Positions 6,452 to 13,389 of a stretch of 13,389 bases of DNA are shown piece by piece; positions within the stretch are counted from its first letter, which is position 1; every line of letters starts with the position of its first letter. The stretch comes from CAZYWA01 sp964650975 [NCBI: uncultured bacterium] (GTDB taxonomy: Bacteria > JADJOY01). The DNA lies in contig CAZYWA010000190.1 in assembly GCA_964650975.1 (NCBI GenBank), forward strand, positions 1 to 13,389, in the 5' to 3' direction. The notes under the pieces were generated by a model. That model worked only from the letters and a program-made list of their open reading frames with translations. It did no database searches and was not told where the DNA came from. A program made the position numbers and the translations under genes.

Positions 6452-7018
6452 ATGAAGACACGGGCCAAGACCAAGATCAGCTGGAAGCCGCTCCTTCCCC
6501 TGCTCTCGCTCGCGATCACGATCGCGGCGAGCGCCGCCTGGGCTCACGACGGCGAGCATGCCGCGCCGAAGCCCAGCAACGCCTCGTTCGAGCAGCTGAA
6601 GGCGCTGGCCGGCGAGTGGGAAGCCGACGGCCCAGGCGGCTCCAAGATGCACGAGCAGATCACCCTCACCGGCGGCAACGCGGTGCTGATGGAGAACATG
6701 TTCCCCGGCACCGATCACGCGATGATCACCATGTACCACCCGGACGGAAAGAACCTGATGGCGACGCACTACTGCGCCGCCGGAAATCAGCCGCGGATGC
6801 GCTCGAGCGGCCTCAGTGCCGACGGCAAGACGCTGGCGTTCAACTTCGTGGACGCCACCCACCTGAAGGCCGGCGAATCGCACATGCACCACATCGAGAT
6901 CCACCTGCTCGACGCCAATCACTACGACGCCACCTGGACCTCCAAGGGCTCGCAGCCCGAGCCGCCCATGACGTTCCACTGGACGCGGGTCGCGTCGACC
7001 GCGAGCGCCGCGCAGTAG
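6452..7018 (+). CDS. Exported lipocalin-like protein of unknown function
   Basis: A 188-residue secreted protein. A classical signal peptide is visible: basic MKTRAKTK, hydrophobic core LLPLLSLAITIAASAAWA, likely cleavage after Ala31 (AWA/HDGEH). The mature part begins with a His-containing HDGEHAAPK and continues with LKALAGEWEADGP, typical of lipocalin-like or DUF1579-like beta-barrels in which GxW opens the first strand. Also seen are MENMFPGTDHAMITMYHPDG and LMATHYCAAGNQPRM, then a His-rich strand ESHMHHIEIHLLDANHY. The single mature-region Cys and many His residues might bind a ligand or metal, but this is not proven. ATG 6452 is chosen over ATG 6440 because GGAGG at 6442-6446 sits 5 nt ahead of it. 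It appears monocistronic: GC hairpins follow and the next gene begins 157 nt later. Confidence 0.82.
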   Translation: MKTRAKTKISWKPLLPLLSLAITIAASAAWAHDGEHAAPKPSNASFEQLKALAGEWEADGPGGSKMHEQITLTGGNAVLMENMFPGTDHAMITMYHPDGKNLMATHYCAAGNQPRMRSSGLSADGKTLAFNFVDATHLKAGESHMHHIEIHLLDANHYDATWTSKGSQPEPPMTFHWTRVASTASAAQ

Positions 7019-7021
7019 ATT

Positions 7022-7044
7022 CCGGAGGACTGCGCGGTCTCCGG
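7022..7044 (+). terminator. Possible terminator hairpin after the exported-protein gene
   Basis: CCGGAG (7022-7027) pairs with CTCCGG (7039-7044), giving a 6-bp GC-rich stem starting 4 nt after the stop codon. There is no T-tract, so intrinsic termination is uncertain. Confidence 0.35.
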
Positions 7045-7051
7045 CCCGGGG

Positions 7052-7071
7052 GGCGGCGGTCCCTCGCCGCC
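7052..7071 (+). repeat. Hairpin with GTCCCT loop, copy A
   Basis: GGCGGCG (7052-7058) pairs perfectly with CGCCGCC (7065-7071) around the loop GTCCCT (7059-7064). It is one of at least five hairpins in the two non-coding gaps around the DUF1015 gene that share this loop sequence. It could be a terminator of the exported-protein gene or a REP-like repeat. Confidence 0.6.
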
Positions 7072-7100
7072 GCAAACGTCACGTCGCAATCGATCGCCGC

Positions 7101-7122
7101 GGACGCGAGGGACGCGTCCCTC
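7101..7122 (-). repeat. Hairpin with AGGGAC loop, copy B
   Basis: GGACGC (7101-7106) pairs with GCGTCC (7114-7119) around GAGGGAC (7107-7113). The same stretch also holds a perfect 16-bp palindrome (7107-7122) made of GAGGGACG and CGTCCCTC. Read on the minus strand the loop carries GTCCCT, so it is opposite in orientation to copy A. Confidence 0.5.
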
Positions 7123-7175
7123 CGGCCAGGATCCCGGTTGGGTTTCGCTCCGCTCAGTGCTAACTCGGCGCCCCC

Positions 7176-8510
7176 ATGGCCACCGTCCGAGCCTTTCGAG
7201 GAATCCTCTACGACGCCGCGAAGGTGGGAGGCGACCTGTCGCACGTGGTCGCTCCGCCCTACGACGTCATCGACGACGCCGAGCGCCGCGAGCTTCACGC
7301 CCGCCACCCCAAGAACTTCGTCCGGCTGATCCTGGGCGAGGATCTGGCGGGCGACGACGGCGAGCGCAACCGCTACTCGCGCGCTCGCGGGTACCTTCAC
7401 GACTGGCTCGCCGACGGCACGTTCGTCCGGGACGGCGCGCCGTCGCTCTACTTCTACCGCCAGAGCTACCGCTTCCCGTGGGAAGACCACGGTCGCGACC
7501 GCGACGGTGTCCTCGCCGCGGTGAAGCTCGAAGCGCTCGACGCGGGCATCATCCTGCCCCACGAGCGCACCCTCGACGCTCCCAAGGCCGACCGGATGCT
7601 GCTCACGGAGGCCACCGGCGCCAATTTGAGTCCCGTTTTCGGCCTGTTTTCCGACGCCGACGGCACGGCCCTGGGCCCCGTCCACGCGATCACATCGAAG
7701 CCGCCGCGGCTCGACGGCACCGATCCCGCGGGAGTGCGTCACCGGCTGTGGGCGATCGACGACCCAGCCAGCATCGAGGCGTTCTCGGCCGCGCTCGCGC
7801 CCAAGCCGATCTTCATCGCCGACGGCCACCATCGCTACTCGACGGCGCTCGCGTTCCGCGACCGGGCCCGCGCGCGCCATCCGCGAGCGGGCGAGCGCGC
7901 GAGCTTCGAGCACGTGCTCATGTACCTGATGGCGATCGAGGATCCCGGACTGGTGATCCTGCCGATCCACCGCGTGCTCCACGGGCTACCCGGCTTCGAC
8001 GCAGCACGTTTCCTCGCGAAGGTCACCGAGCGTTTGACCGTGATCCGCGAGGAGCCGGACGCGCAGGCTGCCTACGCCACGATGACCGCCGAGCCCGTCG
8101 GCGCACGGCGCGTGGCGCTGGTGCTGCGCGGGCGTCCTGGCGCGGTGGTGCTCGATCTCGCCGGCCGAGCTGGAGCCGCGGCGGCGTCGCACATCCCGAG
8201 CGTCCTCTGGGACCTGGATCTACGGCGCATCCATCACTGGATCGTCGAGGAAGTCGCGGGGATCGACTCCGCGGCACAGGCCCGAAAGGAGCATCTCCAC
8301 TTCCTCACCGACGCCGCGGCCGCCGACCAAGAGGTGCGAAGCGGCGCGGGCGACGTCGCGGTCATCGTGCGCCCCACCCGCATCGAGCAGGTCACCGCCG
8401 TCGCGCAAGCCGGCGAGGTGATGCCGCAGAAATCGACGTTCTTCTATCCGAAGCTCGCTTCGGGCACCGTGATCCACCCGCTGCTGCCGCCGGAGAGTCT
8501 GGTTCCCTGA
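7176..8510 (+). CDS. DUF1015 family protein
   Basis: A 444-residue soluble protein with family-typical segments along its whole length: VVAPPYDVI at residues 24-32, the central FIADGHHRYSTALAFRD at about 211-228, YLMAIEDPGLVILPIHRVLHG, and the C-terminal STFFYPKLASGTVIHPL. The ADGHHRY segment is the most conserved part and probably marks an active or metal site. The biochemical role of DUF1015 is not established; the family is widespread and often sits near serine biosynthesis genes, none of which is visible here. The ATG at 7176 places the first conserved block at the expected distance, but no Shine-Dalgarno sequence is visible, so the mRNA may be weakly translated or leaderless. It converges on the minus-strand signalling operon. 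Confidence 0.87.
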   Translation: MATVRAFRGILYDAAKVGGDLSHVVAPPYDVIDDAERRELHARHPKNFVRLILGEDLAGDDGERNRYSRARGYLHDWLADGTFVRDGAPSLYFYRQSYRFPWEDHGRDRDGVLAAVKLEALDAGIILPHERTLDAPKADRMLLTEATGANLSPVFGLFSDADGTALGPVHAITSKPPRLDGTDPAGVRHRLWAIDDPASIEAFSAALAPKPIFIADGHHRYSTALAFRDRARARHPRAGERASFEHVLMYLMAIEDPGLVILPIHRVLHGLPGFDAARFLAKVTERLTVIREEPDAQAAYATMTAEPVGARRVALVLRGRPGAVVLDLAGRAGAAAASHIPSVLWDLDLRRIHHWIVEEVAGIDSAAQARKEHLHFLTDAAAADQEVRSGAGDVAVIVRPTRIEQVTAVAQAGEVMPQKSTFFYPKLASGTVIHPLLPPESLVP

Positions 8511-8534
8511 ATCCGTAGCAAGCCCCGCATCGTT

Positions 8535-8581
8535 TGGAGGCCCGCCGGTCCCTCGGCAGGCAGCGATCGAACGCGGACACC
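8535..8581 (+). repeat. 47-bp direct repeat, copy 1
   Basis: Matches 8667-8713 at 46 of 47 positions, offset 132 bp. The only difference is A at 8558, which puts one mismatch in the enclosed hairpin (stem 8540-8547 / 8554-8561, loop GTCCCT at 8548-8553). Confidence 0.85.
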
Positions 8582-8613
8582 CCGGGGCGCAAGTCGATCC
8601 CCAATCGTGCGCT

Positions 8614-8635
8614 CGCGCGCGAGGGACCGCGCGCG
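8614..8635 (-). repeat. Hairpin with AGGGAC loop between the direct repeats
   Basis: An 8-bp perfect stem, 8614-8621 with 8628-8635, encloses the loop AGGGAC (8622-8627). On the minus strand this reads as a GTCCCT-loop hairpin. The following CTCCAAAC mirrors GTTTGGAG ahead of repeat copy 1, so the unit is an inverted, degenerate relative of the 47-bp repeat. Lying between convergent genes, it may help terminate the minus-strand operon. Confidence 0.55.
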
Positions 8636-8666
8636 CTCCAAACCGCGATCCAGTCCCATCGCGCCC

Positions 8667-8713
8667 TGGAGGCCCGCCGGTCCCTCGGCGGGCAGCGATC
8701 GAACGCGGACACC
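8667..8713 (+). repeat. 47-bp direct repeat, copy 2
   Basis: Second copy of the 47-bp unit. Its hairpin is perfect: 8-bp stem 8672-8679 / 8686-8693 with loop GTCCCT at 8680-8685. It ends 20 nt before the 3' end of the minus-strand regulator gene. Confidence 0.85.
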
Positions 8714-8732
8714 GGCCGCAGCGTGGCCGTGC

Positions 8733-10238
8733 TCAGCTCTTCACGCCACCCTTCGCCCAGCGGTTGGTGATCGCGAGGCGGCGCATTTTCTTCTGCAGGC
8801 CCACGCGGCTCAGCGCCAGCGCCGCGGCGGTGCGGGTCACGTTGCCGCCCTGGCGCTCGAGCTCCTGCTCGATCATGGCGCGGTCGAGGTCGTCGTGCGC
8901 CTCGGCGCGAACGCCGCGCTTGGCGCCTGGGTCCGCGGCACTCGCGTCGCCGCTCGGACCGCCGATCCCGTCCGCGTGCGCCACGACGTGCTCCTCCAGA
9001 TGCTCGACCTGGATGGTGCCGCCGGCTCCCGCGAGCACGCACGCGTGCTCGAGCGAGTTCTCGAGCTCGCGGACGTTGCCGGGAAACGGATAGAGCGCGA
9101 ACACCGCGAGCGCCTCGGGGTCGATCTCGCAGCGCTTCTTGCGGCGCTTCCTGGCGATCCGGTCGAGCAAGTGATCGACGAGCAGCGGGATGTCCTCGCG
9201 CCGGTCGCGCAGCGGCGGCAGCTCGATCGGGAACACGTGGATGCGGAAGTATAGGTCGCGGCGGAACCGGCCGGCCTCGACGTCGGCGTTGAGATCGCGG
9301 TTGGTGGCGGTGATGAGCCGCACGTCGATCGGCACTTCCTCGTTGGCGCCCACCGGCCGGATCGACCGCTCCTGCAGCGCGCGCAGGAGCTTGACCTGCA
9401 TCGACGAGGTCATCTCGGCGACTTCGTCGAGGAACAGCGTGCCGCCGTTCGCTTCCTCGAAGAGCCCGCGACGGCTCGCGGTGGCGCCGGTGAAAGCGCC
9501 CTTGCGGTAGCCGAAGAGCGCGCTCTCGAGGAGCGTCTCGGGGAACTCGGCGCAGTTGACCGCCACGAACGGCGCGTCCGAGCGTGGGCTGGTCTCGTGC
9601 ACCAGCCGCGCCACCAGCTCCTTCCCGGTGCCCGACTCGCCGGTCAAGAGCACCGTGGTCGCGTCCCACTCGGCCACGCGCATCGCGCGATCGAGCGCGC
9701 GCCGGACGGGCGGGCTCTTGCCCACGAACTCCTCGAGCTTCCAGCGCTCGCGAACCTCGCTCCGCAGCTGGCGGTTCTCGAGGCGCAGGCTCTCGGCCGA
9801 CTCGGTGAGCTTGCGGTTGGCCTCGCGCAGCTCGTCGGTGAGCCGGCGGTTCTCGATCGACATGCGGCGGTGGTCGAGCGCCCGCTCGACGCGAGTGCGC
9901 AGGTCGAACGGATCCCACGGCTTGGTCAGGTAGTAGTAGATATGGCCGTCGTTGATCGACGAGACCACGGCGCCCATCTCCGAGTAGCCGGTGAGCAGGA
10001 TGCGCACCACGTCGGGCTTCTCGGCATTGGCCCGCGACAGCAGCTCGACCCCGGTCATGCCCGGCATGCGCTGGTCGGCGATGATCATCGCGACCTCCTC
10101 CTGGTCGAGGATGTCGAGCGCCGCCAGGCCGCTGGTGGCCTTGTGCACGAGGTAGGTCTGGTCGAGCGCCATCTCGAGCGCCTCGAGACCGAGGACCTCG
10201 TCGTCGACGATCAGAATTGCGTCACGGGAAATGGACAC
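8733..10238 (-). CDS. NtrC-family sigma-54-dependent response regulator
   Basis: A cytoplasmic transcription activator of 501 residues in three parts. The receiver domain (about 1-122) has Asp12/Asp13, phosphoacceptor Asp55 in IIADQRMPG, Thr83 and Lys106 in LTKPWD. After a charged linker (about 123-168) comes the AAA+ core, with Walker A GESGTGKE at 200-207, the sigma-54 contact loop GAFTGA at 247-252, Walker B GGTLFLDEV ending about 273, and NVRELENSLEHA. The Fis-type helix-turn-helix near the C-terminus includes RTAAALALSRVGLQKKMRRL. All key residues are intact. The start is GTG, supported by GAGGAA about 9 nt upstream, 16 nt after the hybrid kinase gene. It is probably the output of the operon; its target promoters are not identified here. 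Confidence 0.94.
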   Translation of the reverse strand: MSISRDAILIVDDEVLGLEALEMALDQTYLVHKATSGLAALDILDQEEVAMIIADQRMPGMTGVELLSRANAEKPDVVRILLTGYSEMGAVVSSINDGHIYYYLTKPWDPFDLRTRVERALDHRRMSIENRRLTDELREANRKLTESAESLRLENRQLRSEVRERWKLEEFVGKSPPVRRALDRAMRVAEWDATTVLLTGESGTGKELVARLVHETSPRSDAPFVAVNCAEFPETLLESALFGYRKGAFTGATASRRGLFEEANGGTLFLDEVAEMTSSMQVKLLRALQERSIRPVGANEEVPIDVRLITATNRDLNADVEAGRFRRDLYFRIHVFPIELPPLRDRREDIPLLVDHLLDRIARKRRKKRCEIDPEALAVFALYPFPGNVRELENSLEHACVLAGAGGTIQVEHLEEHVVAHADGIGGPSGDASAADPGAKRGVRAEAHDDLDRAMIEQELERQGGNVTRTAAALALSRVGLQKKMRRLAITNRWAKGGVKS

Positions 10239-10254
10239 GTTCTCGGTTTCCTCG

Positions 10255-11547
10255 TCAGCGCTTCGGGGATCCCAGGACCGGCAGGATCACGCGGAACTCG
10301 GCGCCGCCTTCCGGGTGGTTGCGGGCCTCGATCTGGCCCCCGTGATAACGCACGATGCCGTAGCTCACCGAAAGACCCAAGCCCGTGCCATGGCCCGGCG
10401 GCTTGGTGGTGAAAAAAGGCTCGAACAATTTGGCCTCGATCTCCGGCGGGAATCCGGGTCCGCTGTCGTGTACCACCACTTCCACCCACGAGCCACCCCG
10501 CTCGCGAGTGCCGCCGCGAGGAGGTGCGGAGCGCTCGTGCACCTGGAGGTGGATGTCGCCCTTCTCCTGCACCGCGTCGAGCGCGTTGGCCAGCAGGTTC
10601 ACGAACACCTGGTTGATCTCGCCGCCGCGGCCGATGACCCGCGGCACCACACCGTAATCGCGGTGCAGCTTGACGCCGTCGCCGATGCGGTGGCTGATGA
10701 AGGTGACCGCTGCGTCCAGGTTCTCGATCAGATCGATCGAGTGAAGCGTCGCCTCGCCGGGGCGCGCGAAGCGCCTGAGCCGCTCGACGATCTCGCGGGT
10801 CCGCTCGGTGCCGCTCCGGCACCCCTCCAGCAACCGATCGACCCGCTTCGCGAGCCGCTCGATCTCCGACTTGGCGGTGGCGCGCGCATTCGCGTCACCG
10901 CTCTTCTCGGCCAGCCCCTTGGCCAGATTGCCGAGCGCCGCGAGCGTGTCGGCGAGCGTGCGCACGTTCGAGTACACGAAACCGAGCGGGTTGTTGATCT
11001 CGTGCGCGACGCCCGCGACCATCTCGCCCAGCGCCGCCATCTTCGCCGCGTGCACCAGCTGCTCCTGGGTCTCCTCGACCTCGCGCTTGGCCTTGGCGAG
11101 CGCCGCGTTGCTCTCGGCCAGGCTCGCGTTCCGCCGCTCGAGCTCCGCCAGGTTGACGCGGTTCTCGCGCAGCAGCCGCTGGTGCTCGAGGGCGCGCCGC
11201 ACCGCGATGCCCACGCGATCGAGCAGCAAGAGCGGCTTCTCGATGTAGTCCTCGGCGCCGAGCCGCACCGCGGCGATCGCGTCCGACATCTGCCCCTGTC
11301 CCGACGCGATGATGCACGGCAGCCCCGGCCAGCGCTCGCGGATCCGCTCGAGCAGCTCGATGCCGGTCATGCGCGGCATCTTGAGATCGGTGAGCACCAC
11401 GTCGACCGACTGGGTGGCGAGCCGCTCCAGCGCCTCGATGCCGTCGCCGGCCTCGACCACCTGAAAGCCCTCGTCCTCCAGGTAATCGACCAGCGCGCCG
11501 CGATTGGCGGGCTCGTCCTCGACCACCAGCACGGTCGCGATCTTCAC
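10255..11547 (-). CDS. Hybrid histidine kinase, REC-HisKA-HATPase
   Basis: A soluble 430-residue kinase with an N-terminal receiver instead of a sensor. Receiver: Glu10/Asp11, phosphoacceptor Asp54 in VLTDLKMPR, Ser82, Lys104 in YIEKP. A coiled coil (about 116-170) links to the HisKA H-box GEMVAGVAHEINNP with phosphorylatable His182. The ATPase domain has the N-box [28 protein letters not shown] and GTGLGLS. There are no membrane segments, so its input is probably phosphotransfer to the receiver from another kinase. The start is GTG in a 4-nt GTGA overlap with the preceding regulator gene, implying coupled translation. The likely partner is the sigma-54 activator just downstream. Confidence 0.94.
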   Translation of the reverse strand: MKIATVLVVEDEPANRGALVDYLEDEGFQVVEAGDGIEALERLATQSVDVVLTDLKMPRMTGIELLERIRERWPGLPCIIASGQGQMSDAIAAVRLGAEDYIEKPLLLLDRVGIAVRRALEHQRLLRENRVNLAELERRNASLAESNAALAKAKREVEETQEQLVHAAKMAALGEMVAGVAHEINNPLGFVYSNVRTLADTLAALGNLAKGLAEKSGDANARATAKSEIERLAKRVDRLLEGCRSGTERTREIVERLRRFARPGEATLHSIDLIENLDAAVTFISHRIGDGVKLHRDYGVVPRVIGRGGEINQVFVNLLANALDAVQEKGDIHLQVHERSAPPRGGTRERGGSWVEVVVHDSGPGFPPEIEAKLFEPFFTTKPPGHGTGLGLSVSYGIVRYHGGQIEARNHPEGGAEFRVILPVLGSPKR

Positions 11548-11936
11548 GTCGCGGCTCCGATGCGGCGCCGCACCTTCTCGCCCAAGAGCAGCAGGTCGTA
11601 GGGCTTGATGAGCGTATCGTCCGCGCCCACTCCCAGCGCCCGGAGCGGCTCGCCGGGCACGTAGTCGGGAGAGCCGGTGATGACGAGAAACGGCGTGGCC
11701 GGCGAGATCGCCCTGAGCGCCACGGCGAGCTCGTTGCCGCTCATCCCCGGCATGCGCAGATCGAGGATGTAGAGGGCGAAGGCGCTCGCCCGCGCCAGCG
11801 TCAGCGCCTCGCGGCCGCTCGCGGCGGTCACCACCTCGAAGCCTTCGTCGAGCAGGAAGTCCGCGACGGCTTCGCGCACCGGCTCCTCGTCGTCGACCAC
11901 CAGGACTCGCGGGCGTGCCGCATCGTGAGCCGTCAT
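11544..11936 (-). CDS. Single-domain response regulator (CheY-like)
   Basis: A 130-residue receiver-only protein with Asp15/Asp16 in VLVVDDEEP, phosphoacceptor Asp59 in YILDLRMPGMSG, Thr87 in LVITGSP and Lys111 in LIKPYD. No output domain is present, so it should act by phosphotransfer or protein contact. The start ATG overlaps the stop of the upstream chimera gene as ATGA (11933-11936), and its own stop overlaps the hybrid kinase start as GTGA. This tight packing suggests it evolved with a kinase encoded by the upstream cistron. The ATG is chosen because the receiver fold begins a few residues later. Confidence 0.9.
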   Translation of the reverse strand: MTAHDAARPRVLVVDDEEPVREAVADFLLDEGFEVVTAASGREALTLARASAFALYILDLRMPGMSGNELAVALRAISPATPFLVITGSPDYVPGEPLRALGVGADDTLIKPYDLLLLGEKVRRRIGAAT

Positions 11937-13389
11937 GTCTCGGTCCGTTCCTCGCGCGATTCGCCGGCCACCGGCAACTCGATCACGAAACGCGCGCCGC
12001 CCCAAGCGCCGTCCTCCACCCACATCCGCCCGCCGTGGCCCTCGGTCACGATCAGGTAGCTGATCGAGAGCCCGAGGCCGGTCCCCTCGCCCACGTCCTT
12101 GGTGGTGAAGAAGGGCTCGAAGATGTGCTCGCGGGTGGCGGCCGGGATGCCCGGGCCGTTGTCCTCGATCTCGAAGCGCACCCGGTCGTCGCGGGAGAGC
12201 GCCCGGCACGCGATGCGCGGCTGGAACGACGGATCGTCGCGGCGCCGCGCGAACAGCTCTTGCGCCGCGTTGTTCACCAGGTTGAGCAGCACCTGCTCGA
12301 TCCGCTGGCTGTTGCACTTGACCGTCGGAGCCCCGTCGTCGATCTCGACCGCGGCGCCCGGGAGATGGCGCACTCGCTCCAGATACCCCTCGACGCTGGT
12401 CTGGAGCCGCGGCCGCGGGAAGCGGCCGCGCCAGCCCAGCTCGAGGGTCCAGAGCTCGGGCGGCTCGGCGCTGGGATCGCCGCCCACGCTCAAGCTCACC
12501 TTGCGGAGCAGCGCCAGATTGAAAGGCGGCGTGGCGTTGGGCAGCCCAAGCGGCGTCAGGTGCAGCGAGCCGCCCAGCTCGTAGCTGGTGGGCAGCGACA
12601 CTCCGCGCGCGACGCTCAGCCGGAAGCTCTGCTGCTCCTCGACGGGCTCCCACACCACGCTGGCGCTCGGCAGCAGCTGGAAGCCGGAGGGGTGCAGGCC
12701 CTCGACACGCAGTCCTGCGCGAACGGCGACGTCGTGGGTGATGCGGCACTCGTCCGACACGAACCCGCCGAGCGTCTCGATCGTCGGGTCCGCCGAGTCC
12801 TTGAGCACGTCGCCGCGTCCGTTCGCCCAGCGGAATGCCGTGCCGAGCAGCAGATCCTGCGGGCAGCCGAGGTCGAGAGTGACCTCGTGGCGCAGCTCGC
12901 TGGTCACGTTGTCGGTGGCCGAGAAGATGCGTCCCTGCGGATCGACCGGATCGAGGTCGGTGAGCGCCACCTGGTTCACCACCCGGCCGCGGGTTCCCTC
13001 CCAGCTCGCCTGCGCGGTGGTGGTGCCGCCCAGCCAGTCGTGCTCGTGACGCAGGAGCAGGCTCTCGGCGGAGGTGCCGCGGATCTCGAGCGGCACGAAC
13101 ACGTAGCCGTCGTAGTCGCCGGTCACGTAGCTGGCGATGGCCTCGAAGCGCCCACCCGAGCCGCGATCGAGCTCGGCGCGCCAGCTCGACTTGAAGAGGT
13201 TCTCGCCGACGCGGTTGCCGTCGCCGTCGAGCTCCGCTACCAGCTCGCCCTCGGGCGTGTCGCGATCGGGCCGGAGCTCGCCCTGGTACGCGTAGCTCAC
13301 CATCACCTTGTTCGCGATCGGGCCGAGCTCGAAGCCCTGGACCGCGACGCCGTCGCCGAGGCCGGCGGCACCGCCGCCGCCGCGCAGGT
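11933..13389 (-). CDS. Chimera: TonB-receptor-like beta-barrel fused to histidine-kinase ATPase domain, 5' partial
   Basis: The frame is open from the right edge (first whole codon at 13387), so the start is outside; about 484 residues are visible. Residues 1 to about 340 look like a TonB-dependent outer-membrane receptor barrel, with alternating aromatic strands, [19 protein letters not shown] (matching the usual RxSxARGxxxPxxYEL) and [10 protein letters not shown]. From about residue 344 it becomes a kinase ATPase domain: [18 protein letters not shown] (N-box), [27 protein letters not shown]. No HisKA histidine box or sensor lies between them. The joint falls near 12340-12420, in a stretch rich in GC palindromes (CCGCGGCCGCGGG). 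Such a product would put the ATPase outside the cytoplasm, so kinase function is doubtful. A deletion fusion or assembly misjoin is likelier than a designed fusion. Confidence 0.8.
   Translation of the reverse strand, partial: LRGGGGAAGLGDGVAVQGFELGPIANKVMVSYAYQGELRPDRDTPEGELVAELDGDGNRVGENLFKSSWRAELDRGSGGRFEAIASYVTGDYDGYVFVPLEIRGTSAESLLLRHEHDWLGGTTTAQASWEGTRGRVVNQVALTDLDPVDPQGRIFSATDNVTSELRHEVTLDLGCPQDLLLGTAFRWANGRGDVLKDSADPTIETLGGFVSDECRITHDVAVRAGLRVEGLHPSGFQLLPSASVVWEPVEEQQSFRLSVARGVSLPTSYELGGSLHLTPLGLPNATPPFNLALLRKVSLSVGGDPSAEPPELWTLELGWRGRFPRPRLQTSVEGYLERVRHLPGAAVEIDDGAPTVKCNSQRIEQVLLNLVNNAAQELFARRRDDPSFQPRIACRALSRDDRVRFEIEDNGPGIPAATREHIFEPFFTTKDVGEGTGLGLSISYLIVTEGHGGRMWVEDGAWGGARFVIELPVAGESREERTET

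Noticed and set aside
8535-8713. Start of a CRISPR array
   Set aside because: Only two direct copies, 132 bp apart, with an inverted relative between them and no cas genes nearby.
8392-9918. Minus-strand 508-codon frame running into the convergent gap
   Set aside because: Arg/Pro/Ala-rich off-frame reading of the sigma-54 regulator; the true frame has all AAA+ motifs.

Overview
This window is GC-rich, densely packed chromosomal DNA, probably from an uncultured Gram-negative bacterium. A TonB-receptor-like outer-membrane barrel, a periplasmic signal-peptide protein, an FtsX-type ABC permease and sigma-54/two-component genes point that way. The sequence alone does not fix the phylum; a deep-branching lineage known mainly from metagenomes would fit, but that is inference.

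Left part (1-3268, + strand): the 3' part of a large two-module FtsX/MacB-type ABC permease, then purE (purine synthesis) and a TsaC/Sua5-type gene (tRNA t6A synthesis). purE and tsaC overlap by 19 nt and look like an operon.

Mobile insert (3368-6327): a complete IS1595-family transposon of 2944 bp (3376-6319). It has 23-bp terminal inverted repeats matching at 22 positions and a perfect 8-bp target duplication, CTTTCCGA. It carries a transposase with its own promoter in the left repeat, a 70-aa small ORF, and two related passenger genes for single-pass membrane proteins. Both passengers share a DHRPW motif after the membrane segment and an N-[SA]-G-x-VPA motif further on. The first passenger appears frameshifted and the second is intact. 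The passenger DNA looks less GC-rich than the host genes, consistent with transfer.

Middle (6328-8732, + strand): an exported lipocalin-like protein and a DUF1015 protein. The two gaps around the DUF1015 gene hold at least five short hairpins that share a GTCCCT (or complementary AGGGAC) loop on different stems. Two of them sit inside a 47-bp direct repeat in the convergent gap 8511-8732.

Right part (8733-13389, - strand): a compact signalling operon read right to left. Its first visible cistron is a chimera of a TonB-receptor-like barrel and a histidine-kinase ATPase domain. It is followed by a single-domain response regulator, a REC-HisKA-HATPase hybrid kinase and an NtrC-type REC-AAA+-HTH sigma-54 activator. 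The first two junctions are 4-nt start/stop overlaps and the last is a 16-nt gap, implying coupled expression. The chimera is the strangest gene here and may be a deletion fusion or an assembly join.
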